Shown here: one piece after another, positions 44,346 to 53,510 of the stretch | How positions within the stretch are numbered: the first letter of the stretch is position 1 | Layout of the letters: every line of letters starts with the position of its first letter | NCBI GenBank assembly: GCA_949295325.1 | Contig: CASFKG010000001.1 | Location: forward strand, 455,928 to 519,927 | Origin: an uncultured bacterium | GTDB lineage: Bacteria; Bacillota_I; Bacilli_A; RFN20; CAG-826 | Length of the DNA stretch: 64,000 nucleotides | Direction: 5' to 3' | Translations under genes and position numbers: made by a program | Notes under the pieces: generated by a model | Told to the model about the DNA's origin: nothing | What the model saw: only the letters and a program-made list of their open reading frames with translations | Databases searched by the model: none

Positions 44346-45284
44346 ATGAAGCAGAAGGCTACTTATATCCTCTACTTCCTGAAAAACCTGCCGTCTTCCC
44401 TGGCCATAAGGTTTTTCCGTAAGGGGAAGGACGTTACCCGCTTCAACGGGCAGAAGGGAATTACCCTGGAATATTCCTCCAAGGTACTGAGGGGATACAT
44501 AAACAAAGGGGAACCCTTCAGCGCGGTGCGTTTCGGGGCCAGCGAACTCGGCTGCCTGAATGCGACCGAGAAAATAGACCTCGGCTTCAAGAAGACATAC
44601 AAACCGGCGGTAAGGGACTCCATGAAAAGGAGGGCCGGGTACTATCCAACGGGCGATAGGCACTTAAGCGAATACAGCCACACCTTCTTCGAGAAGTGCA
44701 AAGGAAACGACATCCTCGCCATAAGCGGCATCCACATGGAGGACTATTTCGCAAAGAAATACATGCCTGATGCCAAGATAATCCAAAACCTTGCGCTGGA
44801 ACCATTGCTAGGCGGTTGGACCGATTTGCTAAAGGGCAAGAAGGTATTGGTCGTTTCGGGCTTTGCCGACGACATCAGAAAACAATACGAAAGAAGGGAA
44901 AAACTCTTCCCCAAGGATAGCGGCATCCTGCCGGAATTCGACCTCAAGGTTTTGGAGGCCCCGCTTACGTCGGGGGATTCGGTGGACGAACGTTTTCCGA
45001 GCTTCATGCGTTATCTCGAGGAGATGGAAGAAAGGATCAGGACCATCGACTTCGACATCGCCCTCATCGGCGCTGGGGCCTATGGCAGTCTCCTCTGCTT
45101 CTATATCAAGAGCCTCGGGAAGATGGCCCTTCAGACCGGCGGGGCCACCCAGACGCTTTTCGGCATCATCGGGAAGAGATGGGAAAACCGTGATTACGTG
45201 AAACAATATATAAACGAATATTGGGTGAGGCCGAGCCGTAAACCGCTCGGCTATGAAAAAATCGAAGGAGGTTGCTATTGGTGA
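44346..45284 (+). CDS. GT-D-like surface glycan protein (tentative)
   Basis: 312 residues, soluble. Motifs AVRFGASELGCLN (about 59-71) and, near the C terminus, LIGAGAYGSLLCFYIKSLGK and GATQTLFGIIGKRW recall the GT-D (DUF1792) glycosyltransferases found in capsule clusters. Those carry RFGDGE at the first site; here it is RFGASE, so the first acidic residue of the presumed DxE is missing. It may have lost activity or belong to a sister family. It overlaps the polymerase-like gene by 4 bp (GTGA). Confidence 0.55.
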   Translation: MKQKATYILYFLKNLPSSLAIRFFRKGKDVTRFNGQKGITLEYSSKVLRGYINKGEPFSAVRFGASELGCLNATEKIDLGFKKTYKPAVRDSMKRRAGYYPTGDRHLSEYSHTFFEKCKGNDILAISGIHMEDYFAKKYMPDAKIIQNLALEPLLGGWTDLLKGKKVLVVSGFADDIRKQYERREKLFPKDSGILPEFDLKVLEAPLTSGDSVDERFPSFMRYLEEMEERIRTIDFDIALIGAGAYGSLLCFYIKSLGKMALQTGGATQTLFGIIGKRWENRDYVKQYINEYWVRPSRKPLGYEKIEGGCYW

Positions 45285-46774
45285 AGAATAAATCTTTCGA
45301 CCTAAGTAGATTATTGCCTTATCTAGGTCCTAGCGTCGCCTTGGCGGTGCTCTTCCTCTTGGGTTTCGGCTTCGGAGGAACGCAGGGCGGCATGATCGGT
45401 TACTTCGTGGTTTTCTTTATACTTGCCGTCTATTTTGTCTTGATGGCAAAAGCCCCGCTGTTCGGAAAGAACGCCGAAAACGGACTCGATCTTCTCTACG
45501 CGATACCCCTGCTGGTCTTCTGCGTCTTCGGTTCCCTAAACCAGTTCTACGGAGGTACTTTTGGCGGAATCGCTTCCGGCCTCTTGCTTCTATTCGGCTT
45601 GCTTGGGGCTTTCCTATCCGGCTATTTTCTCCGCAATAAAGGGATAATGAAGGCGAAATACGCCGTTTATGCCGTGTTGGCCGGTCTCGCCCTCCTCGTC
45701 TTCGTAAATTTGGTCGCAAATCTCGCTTCTTATCCTCTGTTTTATTCCTATAACTTCGGGAACTACGTTTATTTCTACGAGGGCATTCCGCATTTAATAG
45801 GGAACGAATCGCAGTTCCTCTACGGCTTTGGCCTAATGCCGATGTCGATGGATTACGCGGTGTTCCCGGCCATCGTCCTCTCGAGCGGTCTAGGGATGCT
45901 CTTCTATATCGATCCCAAGAAGAACGACTTGAAGAGCCACGGGCTCTACGAGTTCATCGCGGTCGCCGTGTTCGGGGCGATAGGTTGGCTTTTCCTCGTT
46001 TCCATGGTGGAGATCAAAGGGATGGTTCTTTCCTTATTGATAATCGCCGCCTCGGCTTTCTACCGCTTCGCTAAGTTAAGCAAAAAGCCCTCCAAGGCGG
46101 CGGTGGGAACCTTCCTTGCCGTTGTTGGCATCCTCATCGCCTTCTTCTTATTTGTTATCGCTAACGCGGTCTTCGAGCCTTCCTTCTTACAGGAAGGATT
46201 CCTCGGGAAGATATTCAATTCCGGGTATTTGCTACCCATCAACCAGACCATCAGCACCCTCTTTAACGGAGGAACTTATCGCGACGCGACCGCTGGTCAG
46301 GTCATACTTTCCATCCTTTTCGGGGCCTCGAGCGAAGGCACGACTACCTATGGTGTTACCTCTCCTATTTCGGTGCTCGACATCTCCAATTTCGCCTTCG
46401 AGTTCCAAGTGCTCCTCGAAGGCGGCTTCCTCGCCTTCATCGGGCTGGTCCTCCTGGTTTTGTTCTCCGTTAGGACCATCCGTCGCAATATGGTCGAAGG
46501 GAAGGAGGACCCGGGCAAGGCCGGCATATCGATATTGCTTGTCGCGATACTTCTTACCGCGACCTTCTACTACGATTCGTTGCCCTTCGCGGTGACCCGT
46601 TATAGTTCGAGCGCCTATCTCTCGCCGCTTCAAAACAGCGTCTATCCGCTTATCGCCCTCTTCTTGCTGGGTTTTGTTTATCAAAGAAACGATGTCGAAG
46701 AGAAAGACATAGAAGAGGAAGAACCCGAGGAAGAAATAAAAGAAGACGGGTCCGACGTCTTGGAGGTCCAGTGA
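45281..46774 (+). CDS. Polytopic membrane protein, polysaccharide polymerase/ligase-like
   Basis: 497 residues with about twelve TM helices and a larger outer loop between about residues 300 and 375, ending in an acidic cytoplasmic tail (EEKDIEEEEPEEEIKE-like). Topology is that of Wzy/O-antigen-ligase proteins, but I see no diagnostic motif. GTG 45281 is chosen: AAGGAGG lies 9 bases upstream, whereas the TTG at 45272 abuts it. Confidence 0.6.
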   Translation: MKNKSFDLSRLLPYLGPSVALAVLFLLGFGFGGTQGGMIGYFVVFFILAVYFVLMAKAPLFGKNAENGLDLLYAIPLLVFCVFGSLNQFYGGTFGGIASGLLLLFGLLGAFLSGYFLRNKGIMKAKYAVYAVLAGLALLVFVNLVANLASYPLFYSYNFGNYVYFYEGIPHLIGNESQFLYGFGLMPMSMDYAVFPAIVLSSGLGMLFYIDPKKNDLKSHGLYEFIAVAVFGAIGWLFLVSMVEIKGMVLSLLIIAASAFYRFAKLSKKPSKAAVGTFLAVVGILIAFFLFVIANAVFEPSFLQEGFLGKIFNSGYLLPINQTISTLFNGGTYRDATAGQVILSILFGASSEGTTTYGVTSPISVLDISNFAFEFQVLLEGGFLAFIGLVLLVLFSVRTIRRNMVEGKEDPGKAGISILLVAILLTATFYYDSLPFAVTRYSSSAYLSPLQNSVYPLIALFLLGFVYQRNDVEEKDIEEEEPEEEIKEDGSDVLEVQ

Positions 46775-47694
46775 TGAAGAAACGCGCATTGTCATTGATT
46801 GTAGGGGCGTTGCTACTTTCCTCCTGCTCCACCAATCCCCTTTACGAGCCACCGGCCTATGACGGGGCGAATTTCGAAGACAATTATCTCGTCGGGTTCG
46901 ATGAGATAGGCGATAAGGAAGGAACGCTTCTAAAGGAAGTGGGCCTTACGAGGGCGGAAGCCCCATATCAAGACGGGGAAGCCTATTTCTTCGACGGGGA
47001 TCAGGAATCCTCTTTCCGGGACGTCGCTTCAGCGGGCATGAAAGACGTATATCCCGAGCTTTTCACCTATACCGCGGAAGACGGGACCACCAAGGAGTTC
47101 GAATTCCTCGACTCCGCGGGCTCGATGCTCGATAACCCGGATACCATATCCTTCGGGAAGGCCCATTGCCTGGCCCTGAAAGACGATGGTTTCAAAAAAG
47201 GCGTTCTCAGCAAACTCTATAACGGCCAACTCGAATGCCATAGCTGGTACGCCAACGCCCGCATCCAGTGCGAGGAAAGCGGGTTCAAGGCCCTCTTCCC
47301 CACGGTCCTCGAAGACGGCGACATATTCGCTCTCTCGCTTAGAGGCAATACCTCGAGCAGCGTGGATAGCCGTTACGTGAGCGCGGACGTGACCGTCAGA
47401 TTCTACGTGGACGGCGAAAGCGCCTACGACTATTACCAGTTGACCTACGAAAGCGCCCTATTCTGGATAAACTCCGGAGGCTCGGCGGTCTCTTTGGTCG
47501 GCTCTTCCCTGAAGGACGCCTTCGGGGACGATTTTGCTAGGGACGGGATAGTGGGTTATTCGGTTTCCTTTTCTAGACCCGAGGAAGGCTATTTCGAAGG
47601 GGACGGCGAATATAGTTTTGAAAAAGAAGGGGAAGGCCCCTATTTCGGGTTTTCCGTTTACGAAGTGATGCTTCCTTTGTCTACTTGGCGTTAG
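46774..47694 (+). CDS. Lipoprotein of unknown function
   Basis: 306 residues, lipobox LLSSCS, no recognised domain; rich in Asp, Glu, Tyr and Ser. GGAGGT six bases before the ATG, which overlaps the preceding stop (TGATG). Last gene of the 44346-47694 unit, so probably linked to surface glycan. Its final 14 bp overlap the convergent ATP-grasp gene. The dead lipoprotein gene at 48722 has similar style and may be a lost relative. Confidence 0.7.
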   Translation: MKKRALSLIVGALLLSSCSTNPLYEPPAYDGANFEDNYLVGFDEIGDKEGTLLKEVGLTRAEAPYQDGEAYFFDGDQESSFRDVASAGMKDVYPELFTYTAEDGTTKEFEFLDSAGSMLDNPDTISFGKAHCLALKDDGFKKGVLSKLYNGQLECHSWYANARIQCEESGFKALFPTVLEDGDIFALSLRGNTSSSVDSRYVSADVTVRFYVDGESAYDYYQLTYESALFWINSGGSAVSLVGSSLKDAFGDDFARDGIVGYSVSFSRPEEGYFEGDGEYSFEKEGEGPYFGFSVYEVMLPLSTWR

Positions 47695-48583
47695 GAAGCT
47701 TCAACCAGTTGCCCATTTCGAAGTCGGCTTGGTCGTCGTCTAGTATCAAGGTCCCCTTGGCCGGGGTGAATGTCATTTCCGAGAAATATATTTTTCCCTC
47801 GACATCGTATAAATCTACCCTGACGAAAGGGAAAGGTTTTGCCAAAATTTCCGAAATTTTGACCATATCGTCGTAATTTGCGGGCTTTTCGAGCGGCACG
47901 TCGGTTTTTATCCAGCCGTTGAACTGGCTGCCGTCGAAGGGTTTGAAGTCGATGTAGTAGTTGTTGTAGCGGATGTCGACCCCGCGGCCGGTGACGACGT
48001 AGAGGCTTCTGGCCTTGCCGTTGAAGACGTGGATCTTGTATTCGGTGGGAAGAGTAGTGCCACCGATGTACTTCTCGGCGATTATCTGCGGCTTGATGAG
48101 CGAGTAGTGGGGCTCGACCGTCTTTTTCCCGTAGTCGGTCTTCAGCCACTTGTCGAACTTCCTTTTGGCTTCTTTTTTGTCGAATTCCGATTTGTTCAGG
48201 CAAATCATGTTGAAGCCCGAGGCATGGGTGCATTTGAGAACGAAGGCATTGGGCAGTCTATCGAAATCGATGTCGGAAAAGCGGTCATAGACCCCGTAGC
48301 AGGGAATGAGGATATCCCCTAAACCCTTTTCCTTTACATAGTCCCTGACGGTTGCCCGTCCGGCGCATCTGGCGACATCCTCGTTGTGGGAGAAGCCGTA
48401 TAGGCGGAGCCACTGGAGTTTTTCCGTGTAGCGGACCGGGTGCTTAAGATTGAGTTTGTGGTGCGTTATATACCGGTATTCCGCCTTAACGTACAAAGTG
48501 GGCGAGATGGCTTTGACTATGGGTCTAAGCGGTTCTAGGAAGAAGCGTTTGAGCTTGTTTTCCTTTAACCTTTCCGCGAGCAT
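47681..48583 (-). CDS. TupA-like ATP-grasp protein
   Basis: 300 residues. HPVRYTEKLQWLRLYG, FVLKCTHASGFNMI, GDILIPCYGVYDRFSDIDF and IIAEKYI match the TupA-like ATP-grasp family, which occurs in teichuronic-acid and capsule clusters and is thought to form an amide or similar bond on the glycan using ATP. C-terminal metal-binding part FVRVDLYDVEGKIYFSEMTF. Leaderless start at 48583. Confidence 0.85.
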   Translation of the reverse strand: MLAERLKENKLKRFFLEPLRPIVKAISPTLYVKAEYRYITHHKLNLKHPVRYTEKLQWLRLYGFSHNEDVARCAGRATVRDYVKEKGLGDILIPCYGVYDRFSDIDFDRLPNAFVLKCTHASGFNMICLNKSEFDKKEAKRKFDKWLKTDYGKKTVEPHYSLIKPQIIAEKYIGGTTLPTEYKIHVFNGKARSLYVVTGRGVDIRYNNYYIDFKPFDGSQFNGWIKTDVPLEKPANYDDMVKISEILAKPFPFVRVDLYDVEGKIYFSEMTFTPAKGTLILDDDQADFEMGNWLKLPNAK

Positions 48584-48589
48584 GCAAAA

Positions 48590-48595
48590 AGTATA
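48590..48595 (-). promoter_or_regulatory. -10 element of TupA-like gene (leaderless)
   Basis: TATACT on the minus strand ends 6 nt before the ATG. Confidence 0.65.
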
Positions 48596-48721
48596 GGCCC
48601 TCTCCCTTTTCCAATAAAGAAAAGGGTCTCTTCCATAAGCAACAATTTGAACACGACGTGGCTTTGCCAGAGGAGGAAACTCCCGATTATTTATCGAGCT
48701 TGGGGAAAGGAGAAACTTCCG

Positions 48722-49371
48722 ATGTGTAAAAAATTCATCAGGGTTCTGCTTTGATACTTCTTGCGTCTTTAGCGACTTTCTGTTCTTCGAATAGCGGATC
48801 GGAAATCATTCGGAGGATAACCGGCGAGACCTATTTCGGCTGGAATTCTCAATCGTAAGCGCGTCCTTCGATTTGAGCGTGGCGGATACCGAAGTCGGGT
48901 CGAACAACCTCATCGAGGACGAATTTGAAAAAGAAGGCGGTCTTTTCCTCCAAGTCGGGCTCGATAAGGCCAACAAGGTACGGAAAGAATAAATTATCCA
49001 TATGCAAATACGTACGAGCGACTTCGCCTGGGGCGACCTTTTGCCCGCCCCGAGAGAAGTGCTATCTGCTCCGGATTGGAGCATCGACGAAATACCTTAT
49101 TTCGTAAACCTTCTGGATGCCGGTTTTGTCCGTTCCGACTAGTCGGGCGGGGTGTGCGGCCATCAGCTTTACCACAGCGATAGCCAAGTGATTCTAAAAT
49201 ACATTTTCGAACTTCCGGGGCAGATATCCTTGGATTTGTCTTTAATAGGACGTATTTCGACGAATTGACGGTCGAAGCGGTGGGAATACTCTTGATTATG
49301 CCGCCGAACCGCCTTCGGACGGCGTTTTGGAGAAACTGTTCGGCTGGCCGTCCGATGGCGAGGTTTCCTAG
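48722..49371 (+). pseudogene. Decayed lipoprotein gene (several frameshifts and stops)
   Basis: After AAAGGAG an ATG opens MCKKFIRVLL, then a frame change gives ILLASLATFCSSNSG, a complete lipoprotein signal. The coding sense continues in pieces: to TAA near 48857, then in another frame LEFSIVSASFDLSVADTEVG to TAA at about 48991, then IRTSDFAWGDLLPAP...FVRSD to TAG at 49140, then GHQLYHSDSQVILKYIF, then after further shifts LDYAAEPPSDGVLEKLFGW to TAG at 49371. At least four lesions. Ancestral function unknown; it stood in a surface-polysaccharide region. Confidence 0.7.
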
Positions 49372-49388
49372 CCCTTATCCCCGCATTG

Positions 49389-49397
49389 TGGGATAAT
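49389..49397 (+). promoter_or_regulatory. Extended -10 of GT4 gene (leaderless)
   Basis: TGGGATAAT; GATAAT (49392-49397) ends 6 nt before the ATG at 49404. Confidence 0.65.
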
Positions 49398-49403
49398 CAC
49401 GCC

Positions 49404-50606
49404 ATGCGGATCTTGGTGGTCAGCCAGTATTTCTATCCAGAAAACTTCGCGATAAACGAAATGGTGTTCGATCTCCGCAAGAGGGGACACCATGTCGAAG
49501 TGTTGACGGGCCAGCCCAATTACGGTTTCCAGGGAATACCCGAAGGTTACGAAAACGTTTTCGAACAGGAAGTAAACGGGGTACTTATCCACCGTGTGAA
49601 GATCCATCCCCGCAAGAGTTCCTCCATGAAGGACCTTTTGCTCAACTATTACTCATTTTGGCATAACGCCAAAAAAGCCGTAAGGAAACTGAAAGGTCCC
49701 TTCGACGTCGTCTATTCGATGTCCTTCTCGCCCTTAATCGGGGTCGTAAGCGCCAACAAGGCCGCGAAACGCTTCGGTATCAAGAACGTCCTCCACGTCC
49801 TCGATCTCTGGCCGGCTTCCCCGGTCGCCGTCGGGGCGGTGAAGGAAGGTTCTCTTTTCTATAGGTTCCTCTATCGGTGGAGCCGGAGGATATACGAGAA
49901 GGCCGACATGCTTTTGCTTTCTTCTCCTTCCTTTGAAGACTATTTCAAAAACGTCATAAAGACCGACCGGCCGCTCATGTATCTGGCCCAGCCGGCCCTT
50001 GCGGTTTCCCCGATTGGGGAAGGGAAGATGGACGAGCAAGATTTCAACATCGTCTATTCAGGGAACATCGGGAACCTCCAATTGGTCGAAAATCTGGTGC
50101 AGGGCCTCTCGTTATTACCAATGGGCAACAATATCCATCTCCATCTCTTCGGAGGCGGAAGCCGTTTGGCCGAAGTTAGGAAAACGGTCATAGAAAAGGG
50201 GTTAAGCGACAAGGTGACAATATACGGACGGGTGGATACCAGGGCGGTTTCGTCCTATCAGGGCCATGCTGACGCCTTGGTCGTTTCCTTACACGATGAC
50301 GGCAGCCCCGTTTCCGAAACGTTGCCCAACAAGCTTCTTACCTCCCTTTACCATGGCAAACCCATCCTTGGCGTGATCGGGGGAGACGGAAGGAAGGTCT
50401 TAGAGGATGCGAAAGGGTCGGTCCTTTCCGAAAGCGAAAGCCCCAGCGACATTTCCAAAGCCATGGCCACTCTTTCTAGCCTAAGCAAGGAAGATAGGGA
50501 AAAGATGGGAAAGGCCAACCGGCTTTATTACGACACTCACTTCGAGTTTTCCAAACTCATGGACGAACTCGAAAACGTACTATCGAAATTTGCCAAGAAG
50601 GATTGA
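49404..50606 (+). CDS. Glycosyltransferase family 4, WbuB/WcaI-like
   Basis: 400 residues from the leaderless ATG, giving MRILVVSQYFYPENFAINEM, typical of the WbuB-like group (a GTG at 49386 lies in the promoter). Two Rossmann domains: DVVYSMSFSPLIGV and VLDLWPASP in the first, NIVYSGNIGNLQLVENLVQG, LFGGGSRLAEV and PNKLLTSLYHGKPILGV in the second. Transfers a sugar from a nucleotide donor in surface glycan assembly. The last 70 bp overlap the convergent gene. Confidence 0.9.
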   Translation: MRILVVSQYFYPENFAINEMVFDLRKRGHHVEVLTGQPNYGFQGIPEGYENVFEQEVNGVLIHRVKIHPRKSSSMKDLLLNYYSFWHNAKKAVRKLKGPFDVVYSMSFSPLIGVVSANKAAKRFGIKNVLHVLDLWPASPVAVGAVKEGSLFYRFLYRWSRRIYEKADMLLLSSPSFEDYFKNVIKTDRPLMYLAQPALAVSPIGEGKMDEQDFNIVYSGNIGNLQLVENLVQGLSLLPMGNNIHLHLFGGGSRLAEVRKTVIEKGLSDKVTIYGRVDTRAVSSYQGHADALVVSLHDDGSPVSETLPNKLLTSLYHGKPILGVIGGDGRKVLEDAKGSVLSESESPSDISKAMATLSSLSKEDREKMGKANRLYYDTHFEFSKLMDELENVLSKFAKKD

Positions 50607-51688
50607 AGCCCTTCTTTGACGTTACTCTGCCCGCATAACCTGCGGATTTTGCTTTGCCCGTAGTTTTGCTTGAGCCGGACGAAGGTTCCCTTCTTTCCGA
50701 TGTGTTTCTGCAAGAAGAGCCTGATTCCTTCCTCCGAAACGTCGCCAATCCAGTTCACGTCGTCTTCGAATTTTTCTCTTAGGGGAGAACATTGCGAAGA
50801 CAAAATAGGAGGTTCTAGGGATAGGAACTGCACTAGTTTTGAAGGAACGCAGTAGGGATCGAGTTTCCTATCATAGGGCCTAGGATTGACGTTAAGGGCA
50901 CTTTGACTTGCAAGGGTATGATATTCCAGGGGCGAAACCTGTTTCAGGTAATGGATCTTCCGATTGCCGTTAATGGCTTCTTCTATTTTCTTATCCGCGT
51001 GGTGTCCTACGAGTACCAGACTATAAACCGAACTTAGTTCCTTGAATGCGTTTATTAAATTCAATGCACCGAAGCGCTCGTTTAGGGCGCCTCCGTAGAA
51101 GATATAGCTTCCTTCCTCGAACTTATTTGGTTTATGCCTCGCCGATCCAAGAATTCCCGGAACGATAAGGGATGGTTTTCGCTTGTCGTTATAGAAGTCG
51201 TTAAGTCCTTTGGTTACGGTAATGAATCCGTTTGCGTAATAGAGTAGCGACTTGATCTGATGGGAATAAAACAGCGGGGTTCCCGATATGTTGGAAGCCT
51301 TGTCCGTTATGACGGCTACCGTTTTGCAAAGATGCTTGGCCCTAAGTATCTTCGCTGCCTTCGCTGCCTTGATGTTCAGGGCATCGAAAAATACAAGCAA
51401 TTTGTCGTTTTCCGCAAATTGAAGGGCCTTTGAAACGGCTTTTTGGATAAGGGTAAGCGGATTCCTCTCGTTTTCCGATAAGTAGGACACGCTTATCACT
51501 GGCTTCTTGTAATCAATGTGGGGATTCTTCAAAAATGATATGACCAAGGTGGGTAGCAAAGAGCCGATTACCTTAGCTAGCAAAGCGTGGTAGTTTTGGC
51601 CCGATGGGTTGGTAAAAGCCTTCTTCTGGAGACTTAGGACCTCGTAGCCTTCGGGCTCGTATATATTTCCTAGATAGATCGCCTTCAT
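50537..51688 (-). CDS. Glycosyltransferase-like protein
   Basis: 383 residues. The C-terminal half has the GT-B pattern: SYIFYGGALNERFGALNLINAF, LVLVGHHADKKIEE, PYCVPSKLVQFLSLEPP. The N-terminal half is divergent. Coupled to the upstream GT4 gene by ATGA. Its last 23 codons lie over the end of the opposite GT4 gene, and the tail is low in complexity (STFSSSSMSLENS), so the overlap probably arose by loss of an earlier stop. Confidence 0.75.
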   Translation of the reverse strand: MKAIYLGNIYEPEGYEVLSLQKKAFTNPSGQNYHALLAKVIGSLLPTLVISFLKNPHIDYKKPVISVSYLSENERNPLTLIQKAVSKALQFAENDKLLVFFDALNIKAAKAAKILRAKHLCKTVAVITDKASNISGTPLFYSHQIKSLLYYANGFITVTKGLNDFYNDKRKPSLIVPGILGSARHKPNKFEEGSYIFYGGALNERFGALNLINAFKELSSVYSLVLVGHHADKKIEEAINGNRKIHYLKQVSPLEYHTLASQSALNVNPRPYDRKLDPYCVPSKLVQFLSLEPPILSSQCSPLREKFEDDVNWIGDVSEEGIRLFLQKHIGKKGTFVRLKQNYGQSKIRRLCGQSNVKEGLQSFLANFDSTFSSSSMSLENSK

Positions 51689-52767
51689 TGAATTGCCCCC
51701 AGGATATCCAGATGGACTTTTGCCATTTCTTCGAGTGTTTGGCTACGCGCTGTCTTCAAAGCGTTTTCCCGCATTTGTTCGCTCAGTGAATTTCCTAACG
51801 CTATTAAAAATTCCTTCTCGCTATTCACGAGATAGCCGTTGACGCCGTTGCTTATTAGTTTTCTGGCCGCATTGCTGAAGGGGGAGGCTATGACCGGCGT
51901 TCCTTGGCTTAGCGATTCGTTAACTACGTGGCCGTAGATGTCTTCCTTGGTAAGGAAGATGCTCGCATCGGCATTGCCTAGGTACTTGAGCGTCTCCTGT
52001 TTATTTTTAAAGCCGGGGAAGTAAACATTTTCCATATGGAGTTTCTTAACTAGTTCCTTGGCTTTGTTTTCCAATTTACCGGATCCTAGGAAAACCAAGG
52101 CGTTTTCCTTTCCGGCCTTGCTGAAATAGGAGATAAGCCTAAGCGGGTTCTTGCGGCGGATGATTTGCCCGGCGGCGACATAGACGTTTTTGGCCTTTAT
52201 GCCCTTTGATTCATAGAAAGTCTTTCTTTCTTCCTTGCTTATGGGCTTGGACAACACTTCCCTTTCATAGACCGTGGAATAGGGGTATAACTTTATTCTA
52301 CTTTCCTCAGCTCCATAATGGAGAAGGTAGGACCTCGAGTTGTCATCTGGACAAAGATAAAGGTCCGCTCCGGATATATAGTGTTTCTTTATAGACTCCA
52401 AGGGGAACAGACATTTGTTTTTGGTTAGTCCCCCGTTTATGGCAAAGACGTACTTCTTCCCGTGTTTTTTCAGATAATCGATGGACTTCATTTCCCCGAA
52501 GGTTGACCAGCCGTTTATGACTATGACGTCGTAGTCCTTTTTCAAATAGGGGATTATCCCGTTGGTGTAGGAGTTATGTGGTCCTAGGGGCAAGGCATTT
52601 AGGAAGACCGCTTTGAAATTCGTAGGCTTTTCGCTATAGAAGCCCTTTTCCCGGTCGGCTTCGCTCCCTCTTTCGAAAAGGACTTCGAGATCGGCGCGTT
52701 TCCCGAGTTCATTAAAAAAATCGACCTTGTAGGGAGCCGGGTGGTTGAAGACCCAGAGGATTCGCAT
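51685..52767 (-). CDS. Glycosyltransferase family 4
   Basis: 360 residues from the leaderless ATG (MRILWVFNHPAPYKVDFFNEL); an earlier in-frame ATG at 52800 lies upstream of the -10 and is rejected. GT-B fold with VYVAAGQIIRRKNPLRLISYF, LVFLGSGKLENKAKEL, and the donor-site E in EDIYGHVVNESLSQGTPVIA. Likely acts with the next gene in assembling the same glycan. Confidence 0.9.
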   Translation of the reverse strand: MRILWVFNHPAPYKVDFFNELGKRADLEVLFERGSEADREKGFYSEKPTNFKAVFLNALPLGPHNSYTNGIIPYLKKDYDVIVINGWSTFGEMKSIDYLKKHGKKYVFAINGGLTKNKCLFPLESIKKHYISGADLYLCPDDNSRSYLLHYGAEESRIKLYPYSTVYEREVLSKPISKEERKTFYESKGIKAKNVYVAAGQIIRRKNPLRLISYFSKAGKENALVFLGSGKLENKAKELVKKLHMENVYFPGFKNKQETLKYLGNADASIFLTKEDIYGHVVNESLSQGTPVIASPFSNAARKLISNGVNGYLVNSEKEFLIALGNSLSEQMRENALKTARSQTLEEMAKVHLDILGAIQ

Positions 52768-52774
52768 CGCCAAA

Positions 52775-52780
52775 AGTATA
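52775..52780 (-). promoter_or_regulatory. -10 element of GT4 gene (leaderless)
   Basis: TATACT on the minus strand ends 7 nt before the ATG at 52767. Confidence 0.65.
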
Positions 52781-52814
52781 GGCATATTCACGTGTTCCAA
52801 AAAGGGATAAGAAG

Positions 52815-52820
52815 GATAAT
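52815..52820 (+). promoter_or_regulatory. -10 element of ung (leaderless)
   Basis: GATAAT ends 9 nt before the ATG at 52830. Confidence 0.55.
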
Positions 52821-52829
52821 ATCCTTTGT

Positions 52830-53495
52830 ATGCTCAAGGATTGGGAAACGCTTTTCGATGAATTCAAAAAGACTCCGTATGCCGCAAGTCTCCATAGGTT
52901 CCTAGACGGCGAATACGGAAGCAAAACCATCTATCCCCCGCGTGACATGGTTTTCCAGGCCTTCCGGCTGACTTCCCCGAAAGACCTCAAGGTCGTTATC
53001 ATAGGACAAGATCCATATCATAACCCCGGGGAAGCCATGGGTCTTTCCTTCTCGGTTCCAAGGGGACTCGATATCCCGCCTTCCCTGATGAATATATACA
53101 AGGAAATCGAAGGCGATCTCAAAATCAAAATGAACTTCGAAAACGGGGATTTGACCCCTTGGGCCAAGCAGGGTGTTTTGCTGCTGAATGCCTATCTGAC
53201 CGTGGTGGCCCACGTACCCCTTAGCCATAGACGGGAGGAGTATGACCGTTTCCTCGAAATGACCCTCGGGTACATCGATACCTTGGACCAACCCATCGTT
53301 TTCATGCTCTGGGGTTCCTTTGCCAAGAAATACGCTTCGTTCGTGAAAAACAAAAAACACATTGTCCTAGAGGCCGTGCACCCCAGTCCCCTGTCCGCGA
53401 ATAGGGGCGGATGGTTCGGCAAGCATCTCTTCAGTGTCTGCAACGCCTACTTGGTCGATAGCGGAGTGACCCCTATTGACTGGAAAATTGGCTAG
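52830..53495 (+). CDS. ung: Uracil-DNA glycosylase, family 1
   Basis: 221 residues, standard length. GQDPYHNPGEAMGLSFSV (about 59-76) with catalytic Asp61, the PPSLMNIYKEIEGDL loop, GVLLLNAYLTV, and HPSPLSANRGGWFG with the catalytic His. Removes uracil from DNA in base-excision repair. Its start faces the GT4 gene, with the two leaderless promoters back to back. Confidence 0.97.
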   Translation: MLKDWETLFDEFKKTPYAASLHRFLDGEYGSKTIYPPRDMVFQAFRLTSPKDLKVVIIGQDPYHNPGEAMGLSFSVPRGLDIPPSLMNIYKEIEGDLKIKMNFENGDLTPWAKQGVLLLNAYLTVVAHVPLSHRREEYDRFLEMTLGYIDTLDQPIVFMLWGSFAKKYASFVKNKKHIVLEAVHPSPLSANRGGWFGKHLFSVCNAYLVDSGVTPIDWKIG

Positions 53496-53510
53496 CGTAT
53501 TCTTTTTACG

